Origin: Ruegeria atlantica
GTDB lineage: Bacteria; Pseudomonadota; Alphaproteobacteria; Rhodobacterales; Rhodobacteraceae
NCBI RefSeq assembly: GCF_013032455.1
Contig: NZ_WQCF01000006.1
Coordinates: forward strand, 207,040 to 271,039
Reading direction: 5' to 3'
DNA length: 64,000 bases
In this document: piece by piece, positions 54,048-62,778 of the stretch
How positions within the stretch are numbered: position 1 is the first letter of the stretch
Layout: the number at the start of each line of letters is the position of its first letter
The notes under the pieces: generated by a model
Databases searched by the model: none
The model's input: the letters and a program-made list of their open reading frames with translations, nothing else
Told to the model about the DNA's origin: nothing
Made by a program: the position numbers and the translations under genes

Positions 54048-55100
54048 TCAGGGCGCAGCTTCTTCAGTGATCCGTTTGGCAACGCGTGACCGAAAGCGCA
54101 TTGCGCCCACATCCAGCCCCAGGTTGATATACCCGGTTTTGCGTCGCGCCATGCCGGTCTGAACATATTCCAGCACGTCCTTGTCTTCGTTGAACGCCAT
54201 TATTGCACCGTCAAACATCCGCTGGGACATGGCCACGTCGTCCGCATGCATGTTGCGGTGCTGGAACCAGAAATAACGCGAGTTCTGTTCATCGACCGGC
54301 GTGATGAAATTATACGATATGTTTACAAAAGCATTCGGTGACAGCTCGCGATCTGCCCCACCCTCACCTGTCGGGGTATAGACCGACATGTTAATCGCGG
54401 TCGAGGGTAGACGGCATTCATAATGCTGCTTGCGGTCGCAGCTTGGACCAAAAGGCAGGATCGGAGCGTAGTAGGGCGGCGCAGGCTCATCAGCGATCCA
54501 GCGGGACACGATCACGCCCTCGTCGGTTTCTTCCAGATCCAACGGTCGACTATCGGTTCCAGCCCCCGCAAATGAGGTCAGATGCACCCAGGCGACATGG
54601 CTTGGGTCCAGCAGGTTGTCGATGATGTAAAGGTAATGGCACGCCATCTCCATCGCACCAGTCTGCGTCTTGCCCCAGGACGGGCTTTCGAAGTTCGGGA
54701 TGTCGATGATATCATTGCGATCGGCCTGCACCGGGTCACCCATCCACAGCCACAAAAACCCCCAGCGATCCTCGGCCGGATATGAATGCACAGCCGCCCG
54801 GCGTGGAGGATTGTCCAACTGGGTCGGAGCGCTCACGCACTCCCCGCTGCAGCCAAAAGTAAGCCCGTGATAACCGCAGACCACATGATCGCCTTCAATC
54901 GTGCCGCGCGACAGGGGCAGCTTGCGATGCGGGCAGGCATCCTCCAACGCGATGGCCATGCCTTTGGTGTCGCGATAGATAACAATCTCTTCATCCAGCA
55001 TCCGCACCGCGCTGAGGGTGCGGCCGAAATCCTCGCTACGGCCAGCCACGTACCAGCAATTGCGGATAAAGCCTTCGGCTCCGGCCAGGTCTGGGCGCAT
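54048..55100 (-). CDS. Rieske-type ring-hydroxylating or demethylating oxygenase, alpha subunit
   Basis: Oxygenase of 350 residues of the VanA/phthalate-oxygenase type. The Rieske 2Fe-2S ligands are Cys56, His58, Cys75 and His78 (CPH and CGYH). The mononuclear iron site follows at Asp165, His168 and His173 (DNLLDPSHVAWVH). Such enzymes hydroxylate or O/N-demethylate aromatics and heterocycles using an external reductase; no reductase gene is adjacent. The start follows GGAGTAGACAG. Only one base separates its stop from the NicX-like stop. Confidence 0.88.
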   Translation of the reverse strand: MRPDLAGAEGFIRNCWYVAGRSEDFGRTLSAVRMLDEEIVIYRDTKGMAIALEDACPHRKLPLSRGTIEGDHVVCGYHGLTFGCSGECVSAPTQLDNPPRRAAVHSYPAEDRWGFLWLWMGDPVQADRNDIIDIPNFESPSWGKTQTGAMEMACHYLYIIDNLLDPSHVAWVHLTSFAGAGTDSRPLDLEETDEGVIVSRWIADEPAPPYYAPILPFGPSCDRKQHYECRLPSTAINMSVYTPTGEGGADRELSPNAFVNISYNFITPVDEQNSRYFWFQHRNMHADDVAMSQRMFDGAIMAFNEDKDVLEYVQTGMARRKTGYINLGLDVGAMRFRSRVAKRITEEAAP

Positions 55101-55104
55101 CTGT

Positions 55105-55440
55105 CTACTCCGAAAATACATCAAACGCCTTGAGCGCCTTGGCGCTGTAGGCAAACGAGGGTCCACCGCCCATATAGGTTGCCATGGCCAGTGCCTCGCA
55201 TAGTTCCTCGCGGGTGGCACCCAGACGCACCAGCGATTTCACATGAAATCCGATGCAACTGTCACAGCGTGTCGCCACGGCAATGCCAAGGGCCATGAAC
55301 TCTTTGGTTTTCTCGCTGAGCGCTCCGTCAGTTTTGGCCGCTTTACCCATGATGCCAAAGCCACGGACAGTATCAGGCACCTCTTTTGAAAAGCTACCGA
55401 TATTGGCCTCGGTCTCAGCAATGAAGTCTTTCCAGTCCAT
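55105..55440 (-). CDS. AhpD-like carboxymuconolactone decarboxylase family protein
   Basis: Small protein of 111 residues. The AhpD redox motif is intact (RCDSCIGFH, C-x2-C-x3-H). LSEKTKEFMALGIAVATRC and GATREELCEALAMATYMGGG fit the CMD family. It could be a hydroperoxide reductase protecting the oxygenase, or a decarboxylase. The start ATG follows AAGGAGGGCC. Its stop codon overlaps the oxygenase ribosome site, so both are co-expressed. Confidence 0.82.
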   Translation of the reverse strand: MDWKDFIAETEANIGSFSKEVPDTVRGFGIMGKAAKTDGALSEKTKEFMALGIAVATRCDSCIGFHVKSLVRLGATREELCEALAMATYMGGGPSFAYSAKALKAFDVFSE

Positions 55441-55450
55441 AAGGCCCTCC

Positions 55451-56209
55451 TTATCCGCGCTCATCCGCGCCCATGCGGCGTTCCAACCAGCGCACACCGG
55501 CACTGATGATCAGAACCAGGATCAGATATTCAAAGATCAGCAATGTGTAGATTTCCAGCGGGCGGTATTCGGTGACCACCAGCTCATTCGCCCGACGGGT
55601 GAGTTCCTGCATGCCGATGACACTGGCAAAGGCGCTCATCTTGACGATGTAGATGAACTGGTTGGCCAGGGGCGGCAGGATACGCCGGATCGCCTGCGGC
55701 AGTATCACGTAACGCATCGTCTGCACGTAATTTAGCCCGATTGTCCGCGCGGCTTCGCTTTGGCCCTTTGCAATGGATTGAATGCCTGCCCGGTAAATTT
55801 CAGCAGTGAAAGCGCTGTCAGAGATTGCCAGAGTGATGATCGCACCCCAGAACGGGTCGATCGGAATATTCATGCCCATCGACTGGAACACGATCGGCAG
55901 CCCGTAAAACACCCAAAACAGCATCGGCAGCAGTGGAATCGAGCGGACAAATTCCACATAAACACGGTTGATCAACCGCCAGCCACGCTTTTCCGACAAG
56001 CCGGGCAGCGCCACCAACAACCCGATGCCAATCGACAGCACAGCTGCGATCAGCGAAATCTGAATCGTCGCGCCCATGCCCGAGATCAGGAATTTCACAT
56101 TGGTCCAACCCGATTGCGTGGTCGGGTCGATCACATACCAACCCCAAGTCTGAGATGAAGAACAACCCGTCAGCAACAGCAGGGGCAAGATCAACAGGAT
56201 TTTTTTCAT
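55451..56209 (-). CDS. Amino-acid-type ABC transporter permease with lipobox-like N-terminus
   Basis: Permease of 252 residues of the HisM/GlnP type. EAA loop: EAARTIGLNYVQTMRYVILPQAIRR (shown by EAARTIGL and VILPQAIRR), plus QLYI-like IYIVKMSAFASVIG. Unusually, it starts with a lipoprotein-like signal (hydrophobic run then LLTGCSSS). Whether this Cys is lipidated is unknown. The ATG follows AGGTGAGACC. It is 9 bases after the ATPase gene and is the sole permease of the system. Confidence 0.85.
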   Translation of the reverse strand: MKKILLILPLLLLTGCSSSQTWGWYVIDPTTQSGWTNVKFLISGMGATIQISLIAAVLSIGIGLLVALPGLSEKRGWRLINRVYVEFVRSIPLLPMLFWVFYGLPIVFQSMGMNIPIDPFWGAIITLAISDSAFTAEIYRAGIQSIAKGQSEAARTIGLNYVQTMRYVILPQAIRRILPPLANQFIYIVKMSAFASVIGMQELTRRANELVVTEYRPLEIYTLLIFEYLILVLIISAGVRWLERRMGADERG

Positions 56210-56218
56210 CGGTCTCAC

Positions 56219-56959
56219 CTAGTGCTGCAGAATCTGGCTGAGGAACTTCCGGCACCGTTCGGATTCGGGGTTGGTGAAGAAATGTTCAGGCTTGCCCTGT
56301 TCCACGATTTCACCAGCATCCATGAAGATCATCTTGTCAGCGACTTTTCGGGCAAAACCCATCTCGTGGGTGACAACCACCATGGTCATGCCCTCTTGTG
56401 CCAGTTCGACCATTACATCCAGAACCTCGGAAATCATCTCGGGGTCCAGCGCCGAGGTGGGTTCATCGAACAACAGAACCCGCGGCTCCATGCACAGGGA
56501 TCGGGCAATGGCCACGCGCTGCTGCTGGCCACCGGACAGTTGGAGCGGACGTTTGTCGGCCTGGTCGGGGATATGTACGCGCTCCAGGTAATGGCGGGCC
56601 TTCTCTTCGGCATCCTTGCGGCTGAGCCCGCGTGCCTTAATCGGGCCAAGGGTCAGATTCTCAAGTACGGTCAGATGGGGGAACAAGTTGAATTGCTGAA
56701 ATACCATCCCAACCTCGGATCGGATCGCAGCCGCTGACTTCGGATCATCCGTCAGTTCGACTCCATCAACGCGGATGGTGCCTTTCTGGTGCTTTTCCAG
56801 TTGGTTGATACAGCGAACCACGGTTGATTTGCCTGACCCGGACGGGCCACAGATGACCACTTTCTCACCGCTGTCGATTGTCAGGTTGATGTCTTTGAGA
56901 ACGTGAAATGTGTCATACCACTTGTTTACGTTCACAAGCTCGATCACGGCGTCTGGCAT
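56219..56959 (-). CDS. Amino-acid-type ABC transporter ATP-binding protein
   Basis: ATPase of 246 residues of the GlnQ/HisP/GltL type. Walker A (GPSGSGKST), [16 protein letters not shown], signature LSGGQQQR, Walker B ([13 protein letters not shown]) and the switch His (VTHEMGFA) are all present. The start [10 protein letters not shown] is chosen because the frame upstream has no family homology; its ribosome site is weak. Divergent from the binding-protein gene. Confidence 0.92.
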   Translation of the reverse strand: MPDAVIELVNVNKWYDTFHVLKDINLTIDSGEKVVICGPSGSGKSTVVRCINQLEKHQKGTIRVDGVELTDDPKSAAAIRSEVGMVFQQFNLFPHLTVLENLTLGPIKARGLSRKDAEEKARHYLERVHIPDQADKRPLQLSGGQQQRVAIARSLCMEPRVLLFDEPTSALDPEMISEVLDVMVELAQEGMTMVVVTHEMGFARKVADKMIFMDAGEIVEQGKPEHFFTNPESERCRKFLSQILQH

Positions 56960-57080
56960 CGGCTGAACTGCCCTTATTTTATTCACAGTGGAATATTTTC
57001 TTGAGGTTATCTTTGTCTTTGCGCTTAAATCAAGGAACAATATGGCAGCAAGGCCTAACCGCCACCAACGGGAGACAAAG

Positions 57081-57851
57081 ATGAAAACATTTTGGAAAGC
57101 CGCAGCTGTTGCTGCGCTTGGCGTGGTATTGTCGGGGGCCGCTCAGGCGCAATCGGCGTTGAACGAAGTACTGGATTCAGGGGTCTTGAAGGTCGGCACC
57201 ACAGGGGACTGGAATCCCATGTCCCTACGTGATCCCGCGACAAACAGCTATAAAGGCTATGATATTGACATCATGAACGAGCTGGCCACCGATCTTGGGG
57301 TTGAAGTTGAATACGTGCCGACCGACTGGAAAACGCTGGTAAATGGTGTGGTCGCGGGCAAATATCACCTCACCGGCTCAGCCTCCATTTCTCCGCCACG
57401 CATGAAGGTTGCCGGGTTCTCGGACAGTTACATCTCGGTTGAACTGTTTCCCTACACAACCAAGGACAAGGCCGATAAGTTCGATGGTTACGACTCGATC
57501 AACCAACCGGACGTAAAGGTTGCCACAACCTTGGGCACCACTTTTGAAAAGCGCGTGCGCGAGTGGTTCCCCAATGCTGACATCAAAGTGGTCGAGGCCC
57601 CCGCACGCGGGTTCCAAGAGGTCATTGCCGGCCGTGCAGATGTGTTCATCACATCAAATATCGAAGGCGCGACCCTGGAAGAGAAATTCCCGGTTGAGCG
57701 GGTAAAAAATGCGGGGCCGCGCTCACCATCTCCGATTGCAATGATCCTGCCGCAGGGCGATCAGGTCTGGATCAACTATGTGAACAATTGGATCGAAGTC
57801 AAAAAAGCCCAAGGCTTCTTTGAACAAAACAGAGAGAAATGGGGTCTGTAA
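57081..57851 (+). CDS. Amino-acid-type ABC transporter periplasmic binding protein
   Basis: Receptor of 256 residues of the SBP_bac_3 family. A Sec signal peptide (about 1-24, ending AQAQ) precedes the mature start [27 protein letters not shown] (blocks [15 protein letters not shown] and NPMSLRD). The substrate-site signature [24 protein letters not shown] region is canonical. The start follows GGAGACAAAG. Strand opposite to its permease and ATPase. Family members bind amino acids, opines or cyclohexadienyl-type acids; the substrate here is unknown and may be that of the catabolic cluster. Confidence 0.9.
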   Translation: MKTFWKAAAVAALGVVLSGAAQAQSALNEVLDSGVLKVGTTGDWNPMSLRDPATNSYKGYDIDIMNELATDLGVEVEYVPTDWKTLVNGVVAGKYHLTGSASISPPRMKVAGFSDSYISVELFPYTTKDKADKFDGYDSINQPDVKVATTLGTTFEKRVREWFPNADIKVVEAPARGFQEVIAGRADVFITSNIEGATLEEKFPVERVKNAGPRSPSPIAMILPQGDQVWINYVNNWIEVKKAQGFFEQNREKWGL

Positions 57852-57863
57852 TTCAGATCAAGG

Positions 57864-57894
57864 AAAACGCCCGGCTATAATAGTCGGGCGTTTT
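57864..57894. terminator. Bidirectional intrinsic terminator
   Basis: A 12-bp stem with one G-T pair (AAAACGCCCGGC with GTCGGGCGTTTT) encloses a 7-base loop, followed by AGTTTT on the plus strand and preceded by A-rich sequence serving the other strand. It separates the binding-protein gene from the convergent regulator. Confidence 0.85.
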
Positions 57895-58501
57895 AGTTTT
57901 CGCCGGTAATAGCCTTGGCAACTACGGTCACAAAACTGACTTTCTCCGTTTTCAGCTCGGTCGGGCCATGCGCAGCGTTTGAATCAAAGCTCAGACTATC
58001 TCCCGGACGCATGTGATAGGTGGCATCGCCGCAGCCATAGACCATCTCTCCATCCGTGACATGAATGAACTCAACGCCTTGATGCTGGTAGAGCGGGCGG
58101 GCGTCCAGCGGCGCCTCGAGGGTCACGCTGAAGCTTTCGAAACTCACATGTTTTGCTTCGGCCCGACCTATCAGCTTGTAGCTATGACCATACCCGCTGC
58201 CCACGCGCCGAACCGTAACCCCCTCACCCGCCGCCACAAAGGACGCATCTGAACGGTCGACAGTTGCAGCAAAAAAGTTGATCAAAGGCACGCCGATACC
58301 TTGTGCCAACGCTTCCAGAGAGTTCAAAGATGCAGACACCTGACCGCGCTCGATTTTCGAGATCATGGCCGTGGACACACCAGACCGCGCCGACAATTCC
58401 GTCAGCGTCAGACCGGCCAGCACCCGATGGGATTTCACAGCGGTTCCGATCAGCTGGTCCAGAGGTGGTTTCCGGGTCTCGATCACAGGTGAATCTTCCA
58501 T
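57893..58501 (-). CDS. XRE-cupin transcriptional regulator
   Basis: Regulator of 202 residues. The N-terminal helix-turn-helix is VLAGLTLTELSARSGVSTAMISKIERG (blocks LTELSARSGVSTAMISKIERG shown in part), and the C-terminal cupin sensor is near YQHQGVEFIHVTDGEMVY and MRPGDSLSFDSNAAHG. Proteins of this sort control amino acid, polyamine or aromatic catabolism. Divergent from the creatininase-family gene (69 bases apart) and probably controlling the cluster. Confidence 0.87.
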   Translation of the reverse strand: MEDSPVIETRKPPLDQLIGTAVKSHRVLAGLTLTELSARSGVSTAMISKIERGQVSASLNSLEALAQGIGVPLINFFAATVDRSDASFVAAGEGVTVRRVGSGYGHSYKLIGRAEAKHVSFESFSVTLEAPLDARPLYQHQGVEFIHVTDGEMVYGCGDATYHMRPGDSLSFDSNAAHGPTELKTEKVSFVTVVAKAITGEN

Positions 58502-58570
58502 TGGCTCAGCCTAGTGCCGTCGTGCAAAAAGGAAAAGCGATACTCAGGGTCAAAGGCAGAGAGGGTGCGA

Positions 58571-59317
58571 ATGAAACTTGAAAACATGACGTGGTACGAG
58601 GTGGAAACCCGTATCAAAGAAGGCGCCGCCATCCTACTGCCGGTCGGGTCCACCGAACAACACGGGCCAATGGGTCGGATCGGCACGGATACGATCTGCG
58701 CCAACGCCGTTGCGCTGGCTGCGGCAGAAAAGGTCGGTGCAATTGTCGCACCTCCACTGGCCTATACACCCGCGCCATTTAACACCGCTTTCCCGGGTAC
58801 GATTTCCGTATCTGAAGAGGCATTCCAAAATCTGGCGCACGAGGTCATCTCGGGATGCTTGGCGCAGGGTTTTTTGGGTATTTTTATAGTGAACGGTCAC
58901 GGCGCCAATCTGGAACCGCTCCGAAGGATCGTTGAACAGCTGACGGTGGACAGATGCATGATACGCAGTTGGTGGGAACCCGCAGCAGTCAATGCACTTC
59001 GGTCAGATCTTTACGGCGAATGGGAAGGCATGCACGCGACGCCTTCGGAAATTGCAATCACGCAAGCCCTGCTGGGTTCGCTTCCACCCAACGAAGCCTC
59101 TGATCCTCCGCAACGCCTGAGCGCCGAGTATCTGCGTGAGCATTCAGGGGATCGGCATGGGCCGCCTGATGCACATCGTGCGCAGTTCCCAGATGGCCGC
59201 GTCGGATCACACTCGGCTTTGGCAACCCCGGAAGACGGGCACAAGTTGTTAGCGGCAAGTGCTTCTGGCGTCGCGAAGGAATTCGAAGAATTTCAGGCCA
59301 GGCTTAGGTTGCCTTGA
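58571..59317 (+). CDS. Creatininase-family amidohydrolase
   Basis: Metal-dependent amidohydrolase of 248 residues. Motifs of the family: LPVGSTEQHGPMGRIGTDT (metal Glu, His and Asp), FIVNGHGAN and the later GEWEGMHATPSEIA with the His and Glu. Members hydrolyse creatinine or other cyclic or formyl amides, and this one may cleave an amide made by the pathway. The start ATG follows GAGGGTGCGA. Divergent from the XRE-cupin regulator. Specific substrate unknown. Confidence 0.85.
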   Translation: MKLENMTWYEVETRIKEGAAILLPVGSTEQHGPMGRIGTDTICANAVALAAAEKVGAIVAPPLAYTPAPFNTAFPGTISVSEEAFQNLAHEVISGCLAQGFLGIFIVNGHGANLEPLRRIVEQLTVDRCMIRSWWEPAAVNALRSDLYGEWEGMHATPSEIAITQALLGSLPPNEASDPPQRLSAEYLREHSGDRHGPPDAHRAQFPDGRVGSHSALATPEDGHKLLAASASGVAKEFEEFQARLRLP

Positions 59318-59385
59318 ATTTCTCTGTGCAGCTTGCCGAAGAAAATTTTGGTGGTGGAAGCGCCTGCACCGAACCAGTTCGACAC

Positions 59386-60078
59386 CTACCCCAAATAATC
59401 GCGCAGGCTGGGTGGCGGGTTGTCCAACAGAGCCTTTGTCGATGCTGGCGGATGTGCGCGTTCATCCGCCACCAGAACAGTATGGCTGGTAATGCGGCGC
59501 GCGTCTTGTGGATCATGGCTGACCATAAACAGGGTCGTGCCAGTTTCGGCTACCAATCCGGCAACGAGGTCAAGCATTTCGGCCTTCAGTGCTGGTCCCA
59601 GTGCTGCAAAGGGTTCGTCCAATAACAAGAGTTTGCGACGTTGCACAAGGACGCGAGCCAACGCAATCCGGCTTTGTTGTCCACCGGACAGTTCGGCGGG
59701 CTTGCGACCGCCCAGACCAAAGAGGGACACGCGGGTCAGCGCATTTTGGACTTCCGCTTGCTCGTCACCGGACAAACGACCGTTAGGACGCAGCCCGAGG
59801 GCGACATTCTGTTCGACTGTCAGGTGAGGAAACAGATTGCCATCTTGGAACAAGATCGCCAATGGACGCTGCCCGGGGGAGAGATCAGATATTCGACCTC
59901 GGTTCCAGAGAATCTGCCCGCGTTTCAAATCGCGAAACCCGGCAATCGATTCAAGTAGCGTCGATTTTCCTGCCCCGGAGGGGCCGATAATAGCCACGCT
60001 GGAGCCGGTCTCGACGGTGAAATCGGCTTGCAGCGAAAAGCTTCCGTTCTCGATGAGGCAACCGTCAAGTTTCAGCAT
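59386..60078 (-). CDS. thiQ: Thiamine ABC transporter ATP-binding protein
   Basis: ATPase of 230 residues. Walker A (GPSGAGKST), signature LSGGQQSR, Walker B (LLLLDEPFAAL) and the switch His (VSHDPQDA) are present; the short length fits ThiQ. The start MLKLDG follows GAGGAGGGCG. Overlaps thiP by 14 bases and is last in a TPP-controlled operon. Confidence 0.92.
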   Translation of the reverse strand: MLKLDGCLIENGSFSLQADFTVETGSSVAIIGPSGAGKSTLLESIAGFRDLKRGQILWNRGRISDLSPGQRPLAILFQDGNLFPHLTVEQNVALGLRPNGRLSGDEQAEVQNALTRVSLFGLGGRKPAELSGGQQSRIALARVLVQRRKLLLLDEPFAALGPALKAEMLDLVAGLVAETGTTLFMVSHDPQDARRITSHTVLVADERAHPPASTKALLDNPPPSLRDYLG

Positions 60079-61612
60079 GCAAACGCCCTCCTCGATCCAG
60101 CAACCAGAATGCCCCCATCGACAGGAGCAGCAGCAGCAACGCCGCACCGGCTGCGGCCTGCATCTGGTACGCGCCCATCAAACGGTAGATCTGTAATGGG
60201 AGTGTTGCGATATGCGGATCGGCGAACAGGGCAATAACGCCCAGATCACCCATCGACAAGGCAGCCGACAGGCCAGCGGCAAAGCGTATTTGCGGTTGCA
60301 TGCGGGGCAGCAGAACGCGAGTAAAAAATGTCTTCTTGTCCATATCCAGTGACAGGGCCAGCCGTCCATGCCGGGTGACCACGTCCTGCGCAGCGGGTAC
60401 CAGAATGCGTAGGGCAAACGGCAGCGCCATGACCGCGTTCACAAGCGCCGTCACCGGCAGTGCCAGCGTTGTCGGGTTGGCTACCGGGCGAATTAGGATG
60501 AACAACCCCGTCCCGATCACCAAAGGCGAAGCCGCCAGCCCCAAAATACCGCAAAGCTCCACGATCCCATAGCGCCCGGTTGCGACGGCCGTGGCCATTG
60601 GCAACGCAAGTAGCAACAAAACGGCTGTACTGGCTGCGGCGACCAGAACCGAGATCAACGCGGCACGAAATACCAAGGCGGGCATCTCAAACAACCCGAC
60701 CAATCCAGATATGACAACTGCGGCCAATGGCAGTAGCAGGAACGCCGCAGCGGTGCCAATCCAAAATACATCGAACAAGGGCGACCCACCGTCCCAACGG
60801 CGGATGGCGCGGTCCAGCCCTGCACCGAACCCATCACCCTGTGAAAACCTCAGCGCAGCCAGTGCAGCGACCACGGTCAGGGCCAGTTGCAATGCGGACA
60901 GCAGCGCCGCCCGGCCGAGATCGAAGTCATAGGTGAAGGCCTGATAGATCGCGAGTTCGATTGTTGTTGCTCGCGGCCCTCCTCCGAGGGTCAACGCGAC
61001 AGCAAAGCTTGTCAGGCAGATTGCGAAGATTACAGCCAAAACGCCCGGCAGTATGCGCCTCAGCATGGGCAGTTCGATCAGCCGAAACATCGCTGTACCA
61101 TTACAGCCCAATTGTGCAGCGAGTCGAAAGCGTTCAGCCGGGATTTCCTGCCATGCCTGCAGGATCAGGCGCGTTGCCAGAGGCAGGTTGAAAAACACAT
61201 GAGCCAAGACCACGCCGTGCAGCCCGTAAATGCGCAGAGGCGACAGGCCGAACAACCCCAAAACCTCCGATATCCAACCTGCCCTTCCAAAGACCTGCAA
61301 CAATCCAAGGATCGCCACGATGACCGGCAAGATGAAAGGCGCTCCTAACAATGCGATCAAAGCGCGTCTGCCCGGAAATCGACGCCGGGCAAGTGCGCGC
61401 GCGACCGGAATGGCCAAGGCCACGCTGAACACCGCAGACAACACCGCCTGCACCAGCGTAAACCTCAACGCAGCCCAGTCAGCCGGGCCGAACCCGGCTG
61501 ATGTTTCTGCACGCAAGGCCACAGCGGCCAAAGTGCCCAAGATCAGCGCCGCGACCAAAGCCGCCGCGCCAGCACCCGGCCATGGGCTTACTGGCTGAGC
61601 GCGCCCAGCCAT
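60065..61612 (-). CDS. thiP: Thiamine ABC transporter permease
   Basis: Fused double permease of 515 residues with about twelve helices, as in ThiP. The first-half EAA loop is near RLAAQLGCNGTAMFRLIELP, and a second is near LSLDMDKKTFFTRVLLPRM, consistent with internal duplication. It overlaps thiB by 25 bases and thiQ by 14. Confidence 0.92.
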   Translation of the reverse strand: MAGRAQPVSPWPGAGAAALVAALILGTLAAVALRAETSAGFGPADWAALRFTLVQAVLSAVFSVALAIPVARALARRRFPGRRALIALLGAPFILPVIVAILGLLQVFGRAGWISEVLGLFGLSPLRIYGLHGVVLAHVFFNLPLATRLILQAWQEIPAERFRLAAQLGCNGTAMFRLIELPMLRRILPGVLAVIFAICLTSFAVALTLGGGPRATTIELAIYQAFTYDFDLGRAALLSALQLALTVVAALAALRFSQGDGFGAGLDRAIRRWDGGSPLFDVFWIGTAAAFLLLPLAAVVISGLVGLFEMPALVFRAALISVLVAAASTAVLLLLALPMATAVATGRYGIVELCGILGLAASPLVIGTGLFILIRPVANPTTLALPVTALVNAVMALPFALRILVPAAQDVVTRHGRLALSLDMDKKTFFTRVLLPRMQPQIRFAAGLSAALSMGDLGVIALFADPHIATLPLQIYRLMGAYQMQAAAGAALLLLLLSMGAFWLLDRGGRLHAET

Positions 61613-62568
61613 TTCGCAAGCGCCTGATCCCGCACTGCTGCGGCTTCTTCGGGACTGAACAGCAGAGATTTTTCCGGAGTGATCAGTGTGTCAAACCCGT
61701 CGGGCAGACCCGAAGCCGGGGTCACTGCCGGATACATCCAGTTTGTCGTCGGAATAATCTGCTGGAAAGTGTCAGAAACCATGAACTCCAGAAACTGATC
61801 CGCCAGTTCTGGTTGATCGGTTCCGGCCAGTTTTGCCGCAACCTCAACCTGCATATAGTGACCTTCGTCAAAAGCTGCTGCTGCCTTGCTGGCGTCTTCT
61901 TCAGCAATCAGGTGATAGGCCGGCGAGGTGGTGTAGCTCAGGACCATATCCGCTTCGCCGTCCAGAAACAGGCCATAAGCCTCGGACCAGCCTTTGGTGA
62001 CGGTTACGATATTGTCGGCTAACCCTGCCCAGACTTCGGGTGCGTCGTCACCATAGGCGGCTTCGACCCACAACAGCAGCCCCAGACCGGGCGTCGATGA
62101 GCGTGGATCCTGAATAATGATCTTGGTATCACCTTCGGCCAGCTCTCGGAAATTGGCGGGTGCCGGGGTGTCCGCGTTGTGGACAAAAGCGAAATAGCCC
62201 CAGTCGTAGGGCGCGAAGACGTCATCCGACCATTCAATCGGAAGCGCGTACTCGGCGCTGACCGAACTGGGTGCAAACAAGCCGGTTTCCTTGGCTGCGG
62301 TGATTAGGTTTGTATCCAGACCAAGCACCACATCCGCGTCCGAGTTTTCACCCTCAAGACGGATGCGGGACAGCAGCGCCGCGCCATCCTCGACGCCGAC
62401 AAGGTTCAATTCGCAGTCGCACACAGCCTCAAAAGCTTCTTTGACCTGCGGCCCCGGACCCCAGTCCGAGACAAAGCTGTCATAGGTGTAAACGGTCAAC
62501 TGAGGTTTATCGGCCGCCATGGCCGAAGTTGCGCTCAGTAATCCCGCAGCAATCATCAGATGTTTCAT
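61588..62568 (-). CDS. thiB: Thiamine-binding periplasmic protein
   Basis: Binding protein of 326 residues. The signal peptide ends AMAA; the mature start LTVYTYDSFVSDWGPGPQVKEAFEA region is typical of ThiB/TbpA. PYDWGYFAFVHN is also conserved. It binds thiamine, TMP or TPP. The start MKHLMIAA follows GGAGGATGAC and lies downstream of the TPP riboswitch. Confidence 0.93.
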   Translation of the reverse strand: MKHLMIAAGLLSATSAMAADKPQLTVYTYDSFVSDWGPGPQVKEAFEAVCDCELNLVGVEDGAALLSRIRLEGENSDADVVLGLDTNLITAAKETGLFAPSSVSAEYALPIEWSDDVFAPYDWGYFAFVHNADTPAPANFRELAEGDTKIIIQDPRSSTPGLGLLLWVEAAYGDDAPEVWAGLADNIVTVTKGWSEAYGLFLDGEADMVLSYTTSPAYHLIAEEDASKAAAAFDEGHYMQVEVAAKLAGTDQPELADQFLEFMVSDTFQQIIPTTNWMYPAVTPASGLPDGFDTLITPEKSLLFSPEEAAAVRDQALAKWLGALSQ

Positions 62569-62611
62569 GTCATCCTCCATTGCGGCGAGAGGGCAAGGAT
62601 GGATGAAACCG

Positions 62612-62700
62612 TTACCTTTCCCTCCGCCGGTTCTAGCCGGTTCAGGTTCAACGGGTTCGCCAATGGCATCTCAGCGCGGCAGGCCACGCACCCCGAGGTG
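62612..62700 (-). ncRNA. TPP (THI element) riboswitch
   Basis: On the minus strand the conserved TPP aptamer blocks appear in order: CTCGGGGTGC, CTGAGAT, then AACCCGTTGAACCTGA, CCGGCTAGAACCGGCG and GAGGGAA. It ends 44 bases before the thiB start. Binding of TPP is expected to switch off thiBPQ, most likely at translation or early termination; no strong terminator is obvious after it. Confidence 0.95.
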
Positions 62701-62751
62701 AAGTTGTGAGTAGGTCGGAACAGACCAAATTACAACCAGATTAGTATTTGT

Positions 62752-62774
62752 CTGGCCTGATAGTTTCAGGCCAG
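62752..62774. terminator. Hairpin after the YeiH-family gene
   Basis: CTGGCCTGA and TCAGGCCAG form a perfect 9-bp stem with a 5-base loop just after the stop of the leftward exporter gene. A weak ACAAAT tail follows on the minus strand. Likely a terminator protecting the riboswitch region. Confidence 0.6.
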
Positions 62775-62778
62775 ATCG

